Shown here: one piece after another, positions 37,254-46,397 of the stretch
Layout: each line of letters opens with the position of its first letter
Numbering within the stretch: the first letter of the stretch is position 1
DNA from: Ideonella sp. MAG2
Lineage (GTDB): Bacteria; Pseudomonadota; Gammaproteobacteria; Burkholderiales; Burkholderiaceae_C
Assembly: GCA_004359425.1 (NCBI GenBank)
Contig: PTEU01000001.1
Span: 695,323-759,322 of the forward strand
Reading direction: 5' to 3'
Length of the DNA: 64,000 nt
Made by a program: the position numbers and the translations under genes
Notes under the pieces: generated by a model
Databases searched by the model: none
What the model was told of the DNA's origin: nothing
The model's input: the letters and a program-made list of their open reading frames with translations, nothing else

Positions 37254-37988
37254 ATGGACATTTTGGGGCGTAAGAGGTTATCGCCGCTGCGGCGTATTGG
37301 AGTCATCGGTCTTGGATTGTTGACAGGGCTGCTGGCCGCGTGCACCCATACGCCTGAGAAGATGCCGTCCTCACAGGCAGCCCCTGCCGTGTGGGAAGAG
37401 GTGCGTTTCCCGGGCAAACGAGTCACCGCCTATGAGCCCATTTCCCAAGGCGGCTATGTGGGTTGGCAAGCGACTGCCCATGGCTCAGCGAGCATGCTGC
37501 GCAAGCGCCTCCATATCGCCCAAGGCGTTGCGCCTACCCTGCGATTTGCGTGGAAAACTAACGCCTTGATTCCGGATGCTGTGGTGGGCATGGTGGATCG
37601 TGATGATGCGGTGACCAGTGTGGTGGTGGCCTTTGACGGTGATCACCAGGGCTTGTCACTCAAGAACCAGATGCTGTTTGATTTGGCCGAGATGGTGACG
37701 GGTGAGCGTCCACCATTTGCGTCCTTGATCTATGTATGGGGCGATGACAAGGCCAAGATCGAGTCGGTGGTTCACAGTCCGAGGACGGACAGGATTCGCA
37801 AAATTGTGTTGGAGTCCGGGCCCACCCACTTGGGCCAGTGGCGGGAGTACGAGCGCGATGTCATCGCCGACTTCAAGCGCGCCTTTGGCGAAGAGCCAGG
37901 CCCCATCATTGCATTGGGCATCATGACCGATGCCGACAACACCGGTGGGCGTGCCCAGGCGTGGTATGCCAATCTCGACCTGAGATAG
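37254..37988 (+). CDS. DUF3047-type lipoprotein
   Basis: 244 residues. An N-terminal signal with lipobox LLAAC places it as a lipoprotein. The body matches the DUF3047 pattern: a beta-rich N-terminal half with FPGKRVTAYEP, then IYVWGDDKAKIESVVHSPRT and WREYERDVIADFKRAFGEEPG, ending in GIMTDADNTGGRAQAWY. Proteins of this family are periplasmic and otherwise uncharacterised. It lies upstream of the peptide transporter genes, but 191 bases separate it from the binding-protein start, so an operon link is not shown. Confidence 0.75.
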   Translation: MDILGRKRLSPLRRIGVIGLGLLTGLLAACTHTPEKMPSSQAAPAVWEEVRFPGKRVTAYEPISQGGYVGWQATAHGSASMLRKRLHIAQGVAPTLRFAWKTNALIPDAVVGMVDRDDAVTSVVVAFDGDHQGLSLKNQMLFDLAEMVTGERPPFASLIYVWGDDKAKIESVVHSPRTDRIRKIVLESGPTHLGQWREYERDVIADFKRAFGEEPGPIIALGIMTDADNTGGRAQAWYANLDLR

Positions 37989-38179
37989 TCGCTCAAGGCC
38001 CCGGCGCTTGCTCGCGCCGATAGGCTTATGGGCGTTTTTGACCATGGGGCTTTCCCGTTGGCACAGAGCCTGCAAAATCCGCGATCATGCTGTCCGTAAG
38101 ACAGAGGCTGCATGCTCCCCATGAGGGAGGCTGTAGCGATGCGCATTTCTTGAAGCCGTCCATCGACGCGAAAGACCTC

Positions 38180-39517
38180 ATGATCAAAAAAACTCACCTG
38201 ACTCTCTGGGCCGCCTGTGCCGCTGCCCTGACCTGTGCGTCTGCACACGCTGCAACGCTGCGCTGGGCCAGTGCCAGTGATATTCCAAGTTGGGATGTTC
38301 ACAGCCAAAACAATGCGCTGGGCAATGGTGTGCACGCTGCCGTTTATGAGTCCTTGTTTTATTACAACGGCAAGTTTGAGCTAGAGCCGCAACTGGCTAC
38401 TGGCTACAAGCAATTGAACCCCAGCCAAGTGCGCATTTCCCTGCGCAAGGGCGTGAAGTTCCATGACGGTGCCGCCTTTGATGCCGATGATGTCGTGTTC
38501 TCGCTGAACCGAGCGATGGACAAGGCCTCCAATTACGGGGTCTATACCCAAGGCATCGACAAGGTGGTGAAGGTCGATGAATTCACTGTGGACATCCTCA
38601 CCAAAGGGCCGAACCCCGTGTTGATTCGGCAGTTGACCGAATTGCGGATGTTGGACAAGGACTGGGCCGAGAAGAACCGCTCGGTCACGCCCAAAGACGC
38701 CAAGTCCAAAGAAGAGAATTACGCCCACCGCCACGCCAACGGCACCGGCCCCTTTGTGCTCAAGAGCTGGGACCCTGATGTGAAGATGGTGCTGTCCCGT
38801 GCGCCCAACTGGTGGGGCAAGATGAGCGGCAACGTGACCGAGATCGTCTACACGCCCATCAAATCGGACTCTACGCGAGTAGCCGCCTTGCTCTCTGGAG
38901 AGGTCGATATGGAGGGTACCTTGATTGCGCCACAGGTGAACGGCTGGACCTCCAAGCTTGATGCGCGCTATCCCTTCAATCAAGACGATGCGCGCAAGCT
39001 GTTGGCTGACGCTGGCTATCCCAATGGCTTTGAAGTGGATTTCGCCTGCCCTAACAATCGCTATATCAACGACGAAGAAATCTGCCAGGCGGTCACGGCG
39101 ATGTGGGCACGCATTGGCGTCAAGGCCAAGCTGCGAACCTTGCCCTTGGTGACGTATTTCCCCATGATCCAGCGCTACGAGGCCAGCATCTATATGTTGG
39201 GCTGGGGTGTGCCAACGTTTGATGCACTTTATTCTTTGCAGTCTCTGGTGCGTTCAGTGGGCGCGCAAGGGGATGGCAATTACAACGTGGGTCGCTATTC
39301 CAACCCACAGATGGACGCGCTGATTGAGCGGATCAAGAAAGAGGTCGATCAAAAAGCGCGCAACGACTTGATTGAAAAAGCCCTGATGTTGTCGCACGAA
39401 GAGGTGTCGCACATTCCTCTGCACAATCAAGTAATCCCTTGGGCCATGAAGCGCAATGTCAGCATGTCTCACCGTGCGGACAACCGCATTGACATGCGCA
39501 CCGTCACGGTCAACTGA
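38180..39517 (+). CDS. dppA: Peptide ABC transporter substrate-binding protein (internal in-frame deletion)
   Basis: 445 residues from ATG 38180 with a signal peptide ending near ASAHA. Family 5 (DppA/OppA) binding protein: LEPQLATGYKQLNPSQVRISL, KGVKFHDGAAFDADDVVFSL and GTGPFVLKSWDPDVKM. After GEVD near 38910 the sequence jumps to GTLIAPQVNGW. Relatives have about 70-75 residues in between (the loop that includes the hinge and VRKALYQAID-like helix), so length falls short of the usual 520-535. The frame is kept. It delivers peptides to the DppBC channel. A hairpin follows the gene, typical of abundant binding-protein mRNAs. Confidence 0.85.
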   Translation: MIKKTHLTLWAACAAALTCASAHAATLRWASASDIPSWDVHSQNNALGNGVHAAVYESLFYYNGKFELEPQLATGYKQLNPSQVRISLRKGVKFHDGAAFDADDVVFSLNRAMDKASNYGVYTQGIDKVVKVDEFTVDILTKGPNPVLIRQLTELRMLDKDWAEKNRSVTPKDAKSKEENYAHRHANGTGPFVLKSWDPDVKMVLSRAPNWWGKMSGNVTEIVYTPIKSDSTRVAALLSGEVDMEGTLIAPQVNGWTSKLDARYPFNQDDARKLLADAGYPNGFEVDFACPNNRYINDEEICQAVTAMWARIGVKAKLRTLPLVTYFPMIQRYEASIYMLGWGVPTFDALYSLQSLVRSVGAQGDGNYNVGRYSNPQMDALIERIKKEVDQKARNDLIEKALMLSHEEVSHIPLHNQVIPWAMKRNVSMSHRADNRIDMRTVTVN

Positions 39518-39531
39518 TCTTGGCGCATTGA

Positions 39532-39558
39532 CGCAAGCGGTGACAATCGCCGCTTGCG
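39532..39558 (+). promoter_or_regulatory. Intercistronic hairpin between the binding-protein and permease genes
   Basis: 9-bp perfect stem (39532-39540 with 39550-39558), 9-base loop, no U-tract. Such hairpins often stabilise the 3' end of the binding-protein message and lower permease expression. Confidence 0.45.
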
Positions 39559-39644
39559 GGACAAGCCCGATGTCGTCGATGTCCACCGGACCAAGCCTTT
39601 GAAGGCTTTGATGTTGTCGGTCTCACCATAGGGTCCAAGACCTC

Positions 39645-40631
39645 ATGTTTGCATTTGTTCTTCGCCGTCTCGCTCAGGCCGTTTTGGTGATGCTGACGGT
39701 CGCCTTTATCGCCTTCATGCTGTTTCAGTTTGTCGGGGATCCGGTCACCAATCTTTTGGGCCAGGATGCAACACCTGAGCAGCGGGCACAGCTTCGCAAA
39801 GACCTGGGCCTGGACCAGCACTTTGTCGTCCAGTTTGCAAGCTTTGTGAGCAACGCGGTGCAAGGCGAATTTGGCTTGAGCCTGCGCCAGGGCCGCAAAG
39901 TGTCTACCTTGATTGCCGAGCGCTTTCCGGCCACCTTGGAGTTGGCCGCTGTGGCGGCCTTGATCGCCTTGGTGGTGGGCATACCGTTTGGCGTCTATGC
40001 AGCTTTGAGGCGTGGCAATTGGTTGTCCCAGTTACTGATGGGCCTGTCTTTGTTGGGGGTGTCCTTGCCGACCTTCCTCATCGGCATTTTGCTGATATTG
40101 GTGTTTGCCGTGTGGTTGACTTGGCTACCTAGTTTTGGCCGAGGTGATGTGGTGAACCTGAGTGCCAATTGGACGACGGGCCTGTTGACGGCAGATGGCT
40201 GGAAGCATTTGTTGCTGCCCGCCATCACCTTGTCGGTCTATCAACTTGCCTTGATCATGCGGCTGGTGCGCGCCGAAATGCTGGAAGTCTTGCGGACGGA
40301 TTACATCAAGTTCGCCAGAGCACGGGGCCTGAGCAACCGGGTGGTTTATTTTGGCCATGCCTTGAAGAACACCTTGGTGCCCGTCATGACCATTACTGGT
40401 CTGCAACTGGGGGGGTTGATCGCCTTTGCCATCATCACTGAAACCGTGTTCCAGTGGCCAGGCATGGGCCTGTTGTTCATTCAAGCGGTGCAGTTCGCAG
40501 ATATCCCCGTGATGGCGGCCTACCTCTGCCTTATTTCTTTGATTTTTGTGATCATCAATTTGGTGGTTGATTTGCTTTATTTCGCGGTCGATCCACGGCT
40601 GCGCGTGGAGCGGTCGACGGCAGGCCATTGA
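39645..40631 (+). CDS. dppB: Peptide ABC transporter permease DppB
   Basis: 328 residues, complete, with six predicted membrane helices. It carries the BPD_transp_1 coupling motif LVRAEMLEVLRTDYIKFARARGLS, which contacts the ATPases. The N-terminal RRLAQAVLVMLTVAFIAFMLF is standard for DppB. It pairs with the DppC permease to form the inner-membrane channel. It starts 127 bases after the binding-protein gene. Confidence 0.94.
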   Translation: MFAFVLRRLAQAVLVMLTVAFIAFMLFQFVGDPVTNLLGQDATPEQRAQLRKDLGLDQHFVVQFASFVSNAVQGEFGLSLRQGRKVSTLIAERFPATLELAAVAALIALVVGIPFGVYAALRRGNWLSQLLMGLSLLGVSLPTFLIGILLILVFAVWLTWLPSFGRGDVVNLSANWTTGLLTADGWKHLLLPAITLSVYQLALIMRLVRAEMLEVLRTDYIKFARARGLSNRVVYFGHALKNTLVPVMTITGLQLGGLIAFAIITETVFQWPGMGLLFIQAVQFADIPVMAAYLCLISLIFVIINLVVDLLYFAVDPRLRVERSTAGH

Positions 40632-40698
40632 CGCTGCGCACTTGACGCAGCATCAGACGGCCTGAGGGTCGCTTCGACTTCATTTCATTTCCAATCCC

Positions 40699-41377
40699 AT
40701 GACCATCACCACATCCTCTGAGGCGGCGGCACCCGGTGCTCTGGCCCGTTTTTTTGCCGGCGATGTTTGGTACAGCTTTTGCCGCTCGCCGGTGGCCATC
40801 ATCTCGGCCTTGATTGCGGGGCTCTGCGTTTTTTGTGCACTGTTTGCGCCCTGGGTGGCCCCTCACAACCCTTTTGATCTGGCGACCTTGGACCTCTCAG
40901 ATGCCCGACTTCCCCCGGCCTGGGAGGCTGATGGCAAGGCCAAGTACCTGTTGGGCACCGATGACCAGGGGCGAGATATTTTGTCCGCCTTGATGTACGG
41001 CGCACGCATCTCACTGTTTGTGGGCAATGGTGGAGCGCAACAAGGAGTATGTTCAGGCGGCCAGGGTCATTGGTGTGGCACCTGTGCGCATCATGTTGCG
41101 GCATGTCTTGCCCAATGTGCTCGGGCCGGTGCTGGTGCTGGCCACCATTGACGTGGCGGCGGCCGTCATCATCGAGGCGACCTTGTCATTCCTCGGGGTG
41201 GGGGTTCCGCCAACCAGCCCGTCGCTGGGCACCTTGATCCGTGTAGGTAATGACTTTTTGTTCTCAGGCGAGTGGTGGATCACCGTCTTTCCCGGTGGCA
41301 TGTTGATGCTGATAGCGCTGAGCGTGAACCTGCTGGGTGACTGGCTGCGTGACGCCTTGAACCCCCGCCTGAGGTGA
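40699..41377 (+). pseudogene. dppC: Peptide ABC transporter permease DppC, internal deletion with frameshift
   Basis: The first part (40699 to about 41024) gives the N-terminus with one membrane helix and LGTDDQGRDILSALMYGARISLFVG. The second part, in another frame from about 41024, resumes at VERNKEYVQAARVIGVAPVRIM and runs to the normal end LGDWLRDALNPRLR. Relatives have about 90-100 residues between these points, including two or three membrane helices and the start of the coupling loop. The missing part plus the frame change would abolish function. The stop overlaps or abuts the dppD start region. Confidence 0.88.
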
Positions 41378-41382
41378 TTGTG

Positions 41383-42363
41383 ATGACTGCTTTGTTGGAA
41401 GTGAAGAACCTGCGGGTGGAATTCCCAACCCGCCACGGCACCTTGCTGGCCTTGGACGATGTCTCGTTCGACATTGCCCCGGGCGAGATCCTGGGTGTGG
41501 TGGGGGAGTCCGGGGCGGGCAAATCCTTGACCGGGGCGGCCATCATTGGCCTGCTAGAGCCGCCAGGGCGGGTTGCGGCGGGCGAGATTCGTTTGGAGGG
41601 TCGTCGCATTGACAATCTTCCCTACGAAGAGATGCGTAAGATTCGGGGGCGTCACATTGGTGCGATTTTTCAGGATCCGCTGACCTCGCTCAATCCGCTG
41701 TACACCGTTGGGCGTCAGCTCATCGAGACCATCCAAACCCATCTGCCTTTGTCCGCCGCAGACGCCCGCGAGCGTGCCATTGACCTGCTGCGCCAGACAG
41801 GCATTCCTGCGCCAGAGGCGCGTGTTGACCAGTATCCACACCAGTTTTCAGGCGGCATGCGTCAGCGCGTGGTGATTGCCCTGGCGCTGGCCGCCGAGCC
41901 CCGGCTCATCGTGGCTGATGAGCCCACTACCGCGCTGGACGTGTCTATTCAAGCGCAAATCATTGCGTTGCTGCGACGCCTGGCCCAAGACAAGGGTGCG
42001 GCGGTGATGCTGGTGACTCACGATATGGGCGTGATCGCCGAAACCTGTGACCGCGTGGCGGTGATGTATGCCGGCCGAGTGGTGGAGGTGGGGCCTGTGC
42101 AGGCGGTCATTCACCAACCTGCGCACCCCTACACCAAGGGCTTGATGGGTTCCATTCCGGCCATGGATGACGACCGCGAGCGCCTGCTCCAGATCGACGG
42201 TGCCATGCCACGACTCAATGCCATCCCCCATGGCTGCGCCTTCAATCCGCGCTGTGACAGAGTCTTAAAGCGTTGTCGCGAAGAACGGCCTAACTTGATG
42301 GCCGCTGGGGCGACACAAGCGGCTTGCTGGCTCAACCATCAGGCAAAAGGAGACGCACAATGA
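41383..42363 (+). CDS. dppD: Peptide ABC transporter ATPase DppD
   Basis: 326 residues, complete. Walker A GESGAGKSLTG, Q-loop GAIFQDPLTSLNP, signature FSGGMRQRVVIALAL, Walker B LIVADEPTTALD and H-loop VTHDMG. The C-terminal oligopeptide-transporter motif with CAFNPRCDRVLKRCREERP can hold a 4Fe-4S or disulfide cluster in this family. ATG 41383 follows GAGG (41371-41374); a GTG at 41374 is the alternative. It powers peptide import with DppF. Confidence 0.94.
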   Translation: MTALLEVKNLRVEFPTRHGTLLALDDVSFDIAPGEILGVVGESGAGKSLTGAAIIGLLEPPGRVAAGEIRLEGRRIDNLPYEEMRKIRGRHIGAIFQDPLTSLNPLYTVGRQLIETIQTHLPLSAADARERAIDLLRQTGIPAPEARVDQYPHQFSGGMRQRVVIALALAAEPRLIVADEPTTALDVSIQAQIIALLRRLAQDKGAAVMLVTHDMGVIAETCDRVAVMYAGRVVEVGPVQAVIHQPAHPYTKGLMGSIPAMDDDRERLLQIDGAMPRLNAIPHGCAFNPRCDRVLKRCREERPNLMAAGATQAACWLNHQAKGDAQ

Positions 42364-43075
42364 ACGCGTTGGTGGCGGTCAAGGGTTTGAGCAAGGTGTT
42401 TGATGTCTCTGCCCCTTGGTTGAATCGGGTGATAGAGGGCAAGCCGCGCCAGTTTGTGCATGCGGTCGACGGGGTGAGCTTCGAGATTGAGCGGGGCAAG
42501 ACCTTGGCGCTGGTGGGTGAGTCGGGTTGCGGCAAGAGCACGGTGGCCCGCCTCTTGGTGGGCTTGTATGGCCCCAGTGCCGGTGAGGTTCGTTTCGATG
42601 GTGAAGACACCGCCGTCGTGCTTCAGTCGTCGCGCGCGCGGGCTCTGCGCAAGCGCATGCAGATGATCTTCCAAGACCCTTATGCCAGCCTCAACCCCCG
42701 CTGGCGGGTCCGCGACATTGTGGGAGAGCCTTTGCGCGAGCACGGCATGAGGTAGTTCGCCATGTGGCGGATGAGGTGGGTGTCATGTATCTGGGGCGCT
42801 TGGTCGAGCAAGCGCCTAAGCGGCAGTTGTTTGAGTCGCCGCGGCATCCCTACACCCGCATGTTGTTGGACGCCATTCCCGACATTCAAATGACAGGGCG
42901 TGCGCGCACGCCGGTACAGGGCGAGGTGCCCAATCCGCTCAATCCTCCTAGTGGCTGTGCCTTTCATCCGCGTTGCCCGCATGCCAATGCGCGCTGTTCT
43001 GCCCAGCGGCCTGAACTGCGTAGCGTGGGGGGGATTCGGGTGTCTTGCCATGCCGTGGAAGAAGGGCGAATCTGA
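42360..43075 (+). pseudogene. dppF: Peptide ABC transporter ATPase DppF, core deleted with frameshift
   Basis: Starts at ATG 42360, overlapping the dppD stop. The first frame has Walker A GESGCGKSTVARLL and Q-loop MIFQDPYASLNPRWRVRDIVG, then ends at HGMR and a stop (42753-42755). The second frame resumes near 42750 with VVRHVADEVGVMYLGRLVEQ and reaches the C-terminal CAFHPRCPHANARC motif. About 90-95 residues are missing: the ABC signature, Walker B and H-loop. The remaining protein could not hydrolyse ATP. Confidence 0.9.
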
Positions 43076-43105
43076 GCTGCCCAAAAGCCCTGCTCTTGAG
43101 ACAGG

Positions 43106-43261
43106 TCAGCGGGGTAGGGCAGGCTGAGATGCCGCCGTGCTGGGCGCAGAGGCTGCCTTGGCAGGTGCAGGCATGACCAGCGGGCCACGCTGCCCACAGG
43201 CCTGCAATTGCGCCAGCCATAGGCCCACCGCCAACAGGAGCCACATTCTGTGGTGGAGCAT
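43106..43261 (-). CDS. lptM: LptM-like small lipoprotein
   Basis: 51 residues from ATG 43261. A short hydrophobic signal (MWLLLAVGLWLAQLQAC) is followed directly by the invariant CGQRGPL motif that defines LptM/YifL, then a Pro/Ala-rich tail. LptM stabilises the LptDE LPS translocon during disulfide maturation. It is divergent from cyaY, as is usual in Burkholderiales. The usual downstream lysA is not seen; the tail of the peptide transporter operon converges on it instead. Confidence 0.88.
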   Translation of the reverse strand: MLHHRMWLLLAVGLWLAQLQACGQRGPLVMPAPAKAASAPSTAASQPALPR

Positions 43262-43354
43262 GCGCCGTGCGACACCCCCTTTTGGTGTGAGGGTGTCCGA
43301 GGACGACACTACACTTCGGCACTGTTCGAATTGCATTGCCGGATTCTACTGACC

Positions 43355-43702
43355 ATGACGACGCCCGAATTGAGTGACGCCGACTATCGACAGTTGGCGC
43401 ATGCCACTTTGTCAGCCATTGAAAAGCAGTTGGATACTTGGCTAGATCAAGATGTCATTGATGTGGACACCCACCGCAGTGGCGGCCTGCTAGAGCTGGC
43501 ATTTCCGAATGGCAGCAAAATCATTCTCAACACCCAACCCCCCCTGAAAGAGCTGTGGTTGGCGGCGCGGGGCGGTGGATTTCACTTCCGCAGGCAGCAA
43601 GGCCGGTGGATAGACACTCGAGATGGGCAGACCTTGGCGGCATGCTTGTCGCATCATGCCAGCCTCCAGGCTGGCTTGACGCTTCGCTTCGACATCGACT
43701 GA
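43355..43702 (+). CDS. cyaY: Iron-donor protein CyaY (frataxin)
   Basis: 115 residues, full length. Acidic first helix LSDADYRQLAHATLSAIEKQ, then the strand pattern GGLLELAFPNGSKIILNTQPPLKELWLAARGGGFHF in adjacent blocks, and a final helix with RDGQTLAACLSHHASLQAG. It binds iron and regulates IscS-dependent Fe-S cluster assembly. It is convergent with mrcA and divergent from lptM. Confidence 0.94.
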   Translation: MTTPELSDADYRQLAHATLSAIEKQLDTWLDQDVIDVDTHRSGGLLELAFPNGSKIILNTQPPLKELWLAARGGGFHFRRQQGRWIDTRDGQTLAACLSHHASLQAGLTLRFDID

Positions 43703-43750
43703 GGTGTCGCCTTGGGAGCGGCAGGTGCCACGCCCTTTATTGCGACGAGA

Positions 43751-46120
43751 TCAGCGGAACAGATCGAGGATGCTCTTCTTTTCCTCGTCTGAAGGAGGCT
43801 GCGGCACTGGGGCAGCCTCTTCCAGACCCACACTGCTGACACCGCGACCTGGGCTGTATTCCTCGTAATACCACTCCCCACCGACATTCACCACACCCTC
43901 TGGCGGTGTCAGTTCAACAATGGAAGTGGTCTTGAGCGCGTGGCTCATGAAATCGATCCAGACCGGCAAGGACAGCCCACCCCCAGTTTCACGATCACCC
44001 AGCTTGCGGGGGTTGTCGTAGCCGATCCAGACAATGGCCGCCAGCGTGGGGTGGTAGCCTGCAAACCAGGCATCCATGGCGTCGTTGGTGGTGCCCGTCT
44101 TGCCATAAATGTCGTTGCGCTTGAGCAGTGCTTGGGCGCGTGCCGCGGTGCCGGACCGAGTCACCTCTTGCAAGAGATTGCTCATGACAAAGGCGTTTCG
44201 AGCGTCGATCACCCGTTGTGCTTCGGTTGGGGGAGCAAAATTGGCCTCATGCAGTGCGCGGCCGCGGCTGTCGGTGATGCGAGCTATCAACACGGGGTTG
44301 ACGCGATAGCCGCCATTGGCGAAGACCGAATACCCTGTGGCCATTTGCATGGGCGTGACGGACCCTGCCCCTAGTGCCATGGTCAGGTAAGGGTCGTGCT
44401 TGTCACGGTCAAAACCGAAGCGCGTCACCCAGTCGCGAGCGGTGTTGACCCCTACCGCCTGCAGCACACGAATGGACACCATGTTCTTGGACTTGGCCAA
44501 GGCACGGCGCAAAGACATGGGGCCGTCAAAATGCCCGTCATAGTTTTTGGGCTCCCAGGGCTGACTGCCGGTGCTGCCCGCATCAAAAAACAAAGGGGCA
44601 TCGTTGACCACGGTGGAAGGCGTAAAGCCCTTTTCCAATGCGGCCGAGTAGATAAAAGGCTTGAAGCTGGAGCCCGGCTGGCGCCAAGCCTGGGTGACAT
44701 GGTTGAACTTGTTCTTGGCAAAGTCAAAACCACCGACCAGTGCGCGAACCGCACCCGTCTGCGGCTCTAAGGCCACGAACGCGCCTTCAACCTCGGGCTG
44801 CTGGGTGATGGACCATTCTCCCTTGGCACTTTTGATGACGCGGATGACAGCGCCGCGTCGGATCTGGATCTTGGGGTCGGCGTTGGAGCTCAAACCGGAG
44901 GCTGCGGGCCTCAGGCCGTCACCTGTGATGGTTACTTGCTCACCAGAAGGCAGGGCTGCAACGACCTTTCGGGGGGAAGCCTCCAAGACCAGGGCCGCCT
45001 TCAACTCGTCGTTATCTGGGTGTTCAGCCAATACCTCGGCAATGCGCTGATCCAAGGCCTTGCTGTCTGAGGGAAGGGTGGCATAGGCGGAAGGCCCCCG
45101 GTAGGCCTGGCGGCGTTCATAGTCCATCAAGCCCTTGCGCAAAGCCCGGTAAGCTGCCATCTGAACAGAAGAGTTGACGGTCAGGTAAACCTGCAGGCCT
45201 CGCGTGTAAGTTTCGGCACCGTATTGGCCAAAGACCAGTTGGCGCGCAGCCTCCGCCACATACTCGGCATGCACCGGTACCGAGGTTGGTTCGCGGTACT
45301 TCAGGACTTCTGCTTTAGCTTGCGCATGCTGTTCTGCTGTGATGAAGCGGTTCTCCAGCATCCGGTCAATGATGTACTGCTGCCTCACCGTCGCACGTTT
45401 GGGGTTGGCAATGGGGTTGTAGGCCGAAGGCGCTTTGGGCAGGCCCGCCAACATGGCCGCCTCGGCGATGGAAATGTCTTTGAGCGGTTTGCCAAAATAA
45501 ATTTCGCTGGCCGCTGCAAACCCATGGGCGCGCTGCCCCAAAAAGATCTGGTTCATGTAGAGCTCCAGAATCTGGGGTTTGGTCAATTGACTCTCAATTT
45601 TCAGAGCCAGCAAGACCTCATACAGCTTGCGCGTGACGGTCTTTTCCGTGGAGAGATAGAAATTTCGGGCCACTTGCATGGTGATCGTCGACGCACCTTG
45701 ACTGCCCATGGATCCAAATTGTGCGACCCCGGCGCGGATAACACCCAAGTAGTCCACACCGCTATGCTCGTAAAAACGAGAGTCCTCAATGGACAGCACC
45801 GCCTCTTGCATCACCTTGGGGATCTCATTGATGGGCGTGAAACGACGACGCTCATCCCCGTATTCCCCAAGCAACAGGCCATCGGCCGAATAGATGCGCA
45901 GGGGCAGCTTTGGCTGGTAGTCGGTGACTGAGCTGAGCTCTGGCAAATTAGGGTAAGCCACCGCCAGAGCCAAACCAGCACAGATGACTAGCACTGCGAG
46001 CAGCGCGAACATCAAACCAATGAATGCTCCGAAAACTCTCGTCATCCGGGCGAGCACTCCTTGGGAGGCAGGGGGGCTGTGGGAGAAGGTGACGTCTTGT
46101 TCTGACTCGTTGGCGCTCAT
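43751..46120 (-). CDS. mrcA: Penicillin-binding protein 1A (bifunctional glycosyltransferase/transpeptidase)
   Basis: 789 residues, complete. One membrane anchor (residues 30-55), a GT51 domain with the catalytic EDSRFYEHSGVD and TITMQVARNFYLS, an OB-like insertion, and a transpeptidase domain with SxxK motif SSFKPF, SKN motif and KTGTTN. It polymerises and cross-links peptidoglycan. The divergent arrangement with pilM is conserved in the order. Confidence 0.96.
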   Translation of the reverse strand: MSANESEQDVTFSHSPPASQGVLARMTRVFGAFIGLMFALLAVLVICAGLALAVAYPNLPELSSVTDYQPKLPLRIYSADGLLLGEYGDERRRFTPINEIPKVMQEAVLSIEDSRFYEHSGVDYLGVIRAGVAQFGSMGSQGASTITMQVARNFYLSTEKTVTRKLYEVLLALKIESQLTKPQILELYMNQIFLGQRAHGFAAASEIYFGKPLKDISIAEAAMLAGLPKAPSAYNPIANPKRATVRQQYIIDRMLENRFITAEQHAQAKAEVLKYREPTSVPVHAEYVAEAARQLVFGQYGAETYTRGLQVYLTVNSSVQMAAYRALRKGLMDYERRQAYRGPSAYATLPSDSKALDQRIAEVLAEHPDNDELKAALVLEASPRKVVAALPSGEQVTITGDGLRPAASGLSSNADPKIQIRRGAVIRVIKSAKGEWSITQQPEVEGAFVALEPQTGAVRALVGGFDFAKNKFNHVTQAWRQPGSSFKPFIYSAALEKGFTPSTVVNDAPLFFDAGSTGSQPWEPKNYDGHFDGPMSLRRALAKSKNMVSIRVLQAVGVNTARDWVTRFGFDRDKHDPYLTMALGAGSVTPMQMATGYSVFANGGYRVNPVLIARITDSRGRALHEANFAPPTEAQRVIDARNAFVMSNLLQEVTRSGTAARAQALLKRNDIYGKTGTTNDAMDAWFAGYHPTLAAIVWIGYDNPRKLGDRETGGGLSLPVWIDFMSHALKTTSIVELTPPEGVVNVGGEWYYEEYSPGRGVSSVGLEEAAPVPQPPSDEEKKSILDLFR

Positions 46121-46143
46121 GAGGATCCCAAAGGGTATGCTTG

Positions 46144-46149
46144 ATTATA
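46144..46149 (-). promoter_or_regulatory. Candidate -10 box for mrcA
   Basis: A perfect TATAAT on the minus strand, 24 bases ahead of the mrcA ATG, in the 277-base gap shared with pilM. No good -35 sequence is present 16-18 bases further upstream, so this is tentative. I see nothing else assignable in 46121-46397. Confidence 0.35.
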
Positions 46150-46397
46150 AGAACGCGGGCAGAGATTCAGGGCGTGCGGCAGGCCGTGATGCATTTCGCA
46201 AAGTCCGCGCTCCTGTTGCTCAACTTGGTGCAACCTCTTGTAACCTGAGGGTCTTGGATAGCCTTTGCGTGTTTGAATGGCAACGACAGCGCCTCAAGGG
46301 CCCCTGCTTATCAGTGGCCGCTCAATGGTCTTGCTGATACGATTGAAGTGATTTCTTAACTTGCGTCGCGCATGCGGCGCCTTTGGAGCCTTGTCGC

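Noticed and set aside
40632..40655. Hairpin GCTGCG/CGCAGC between dppB and dppC as a terminator
   Set aside because: The stem is only six base pairs and no T-run follows, so it was not called.
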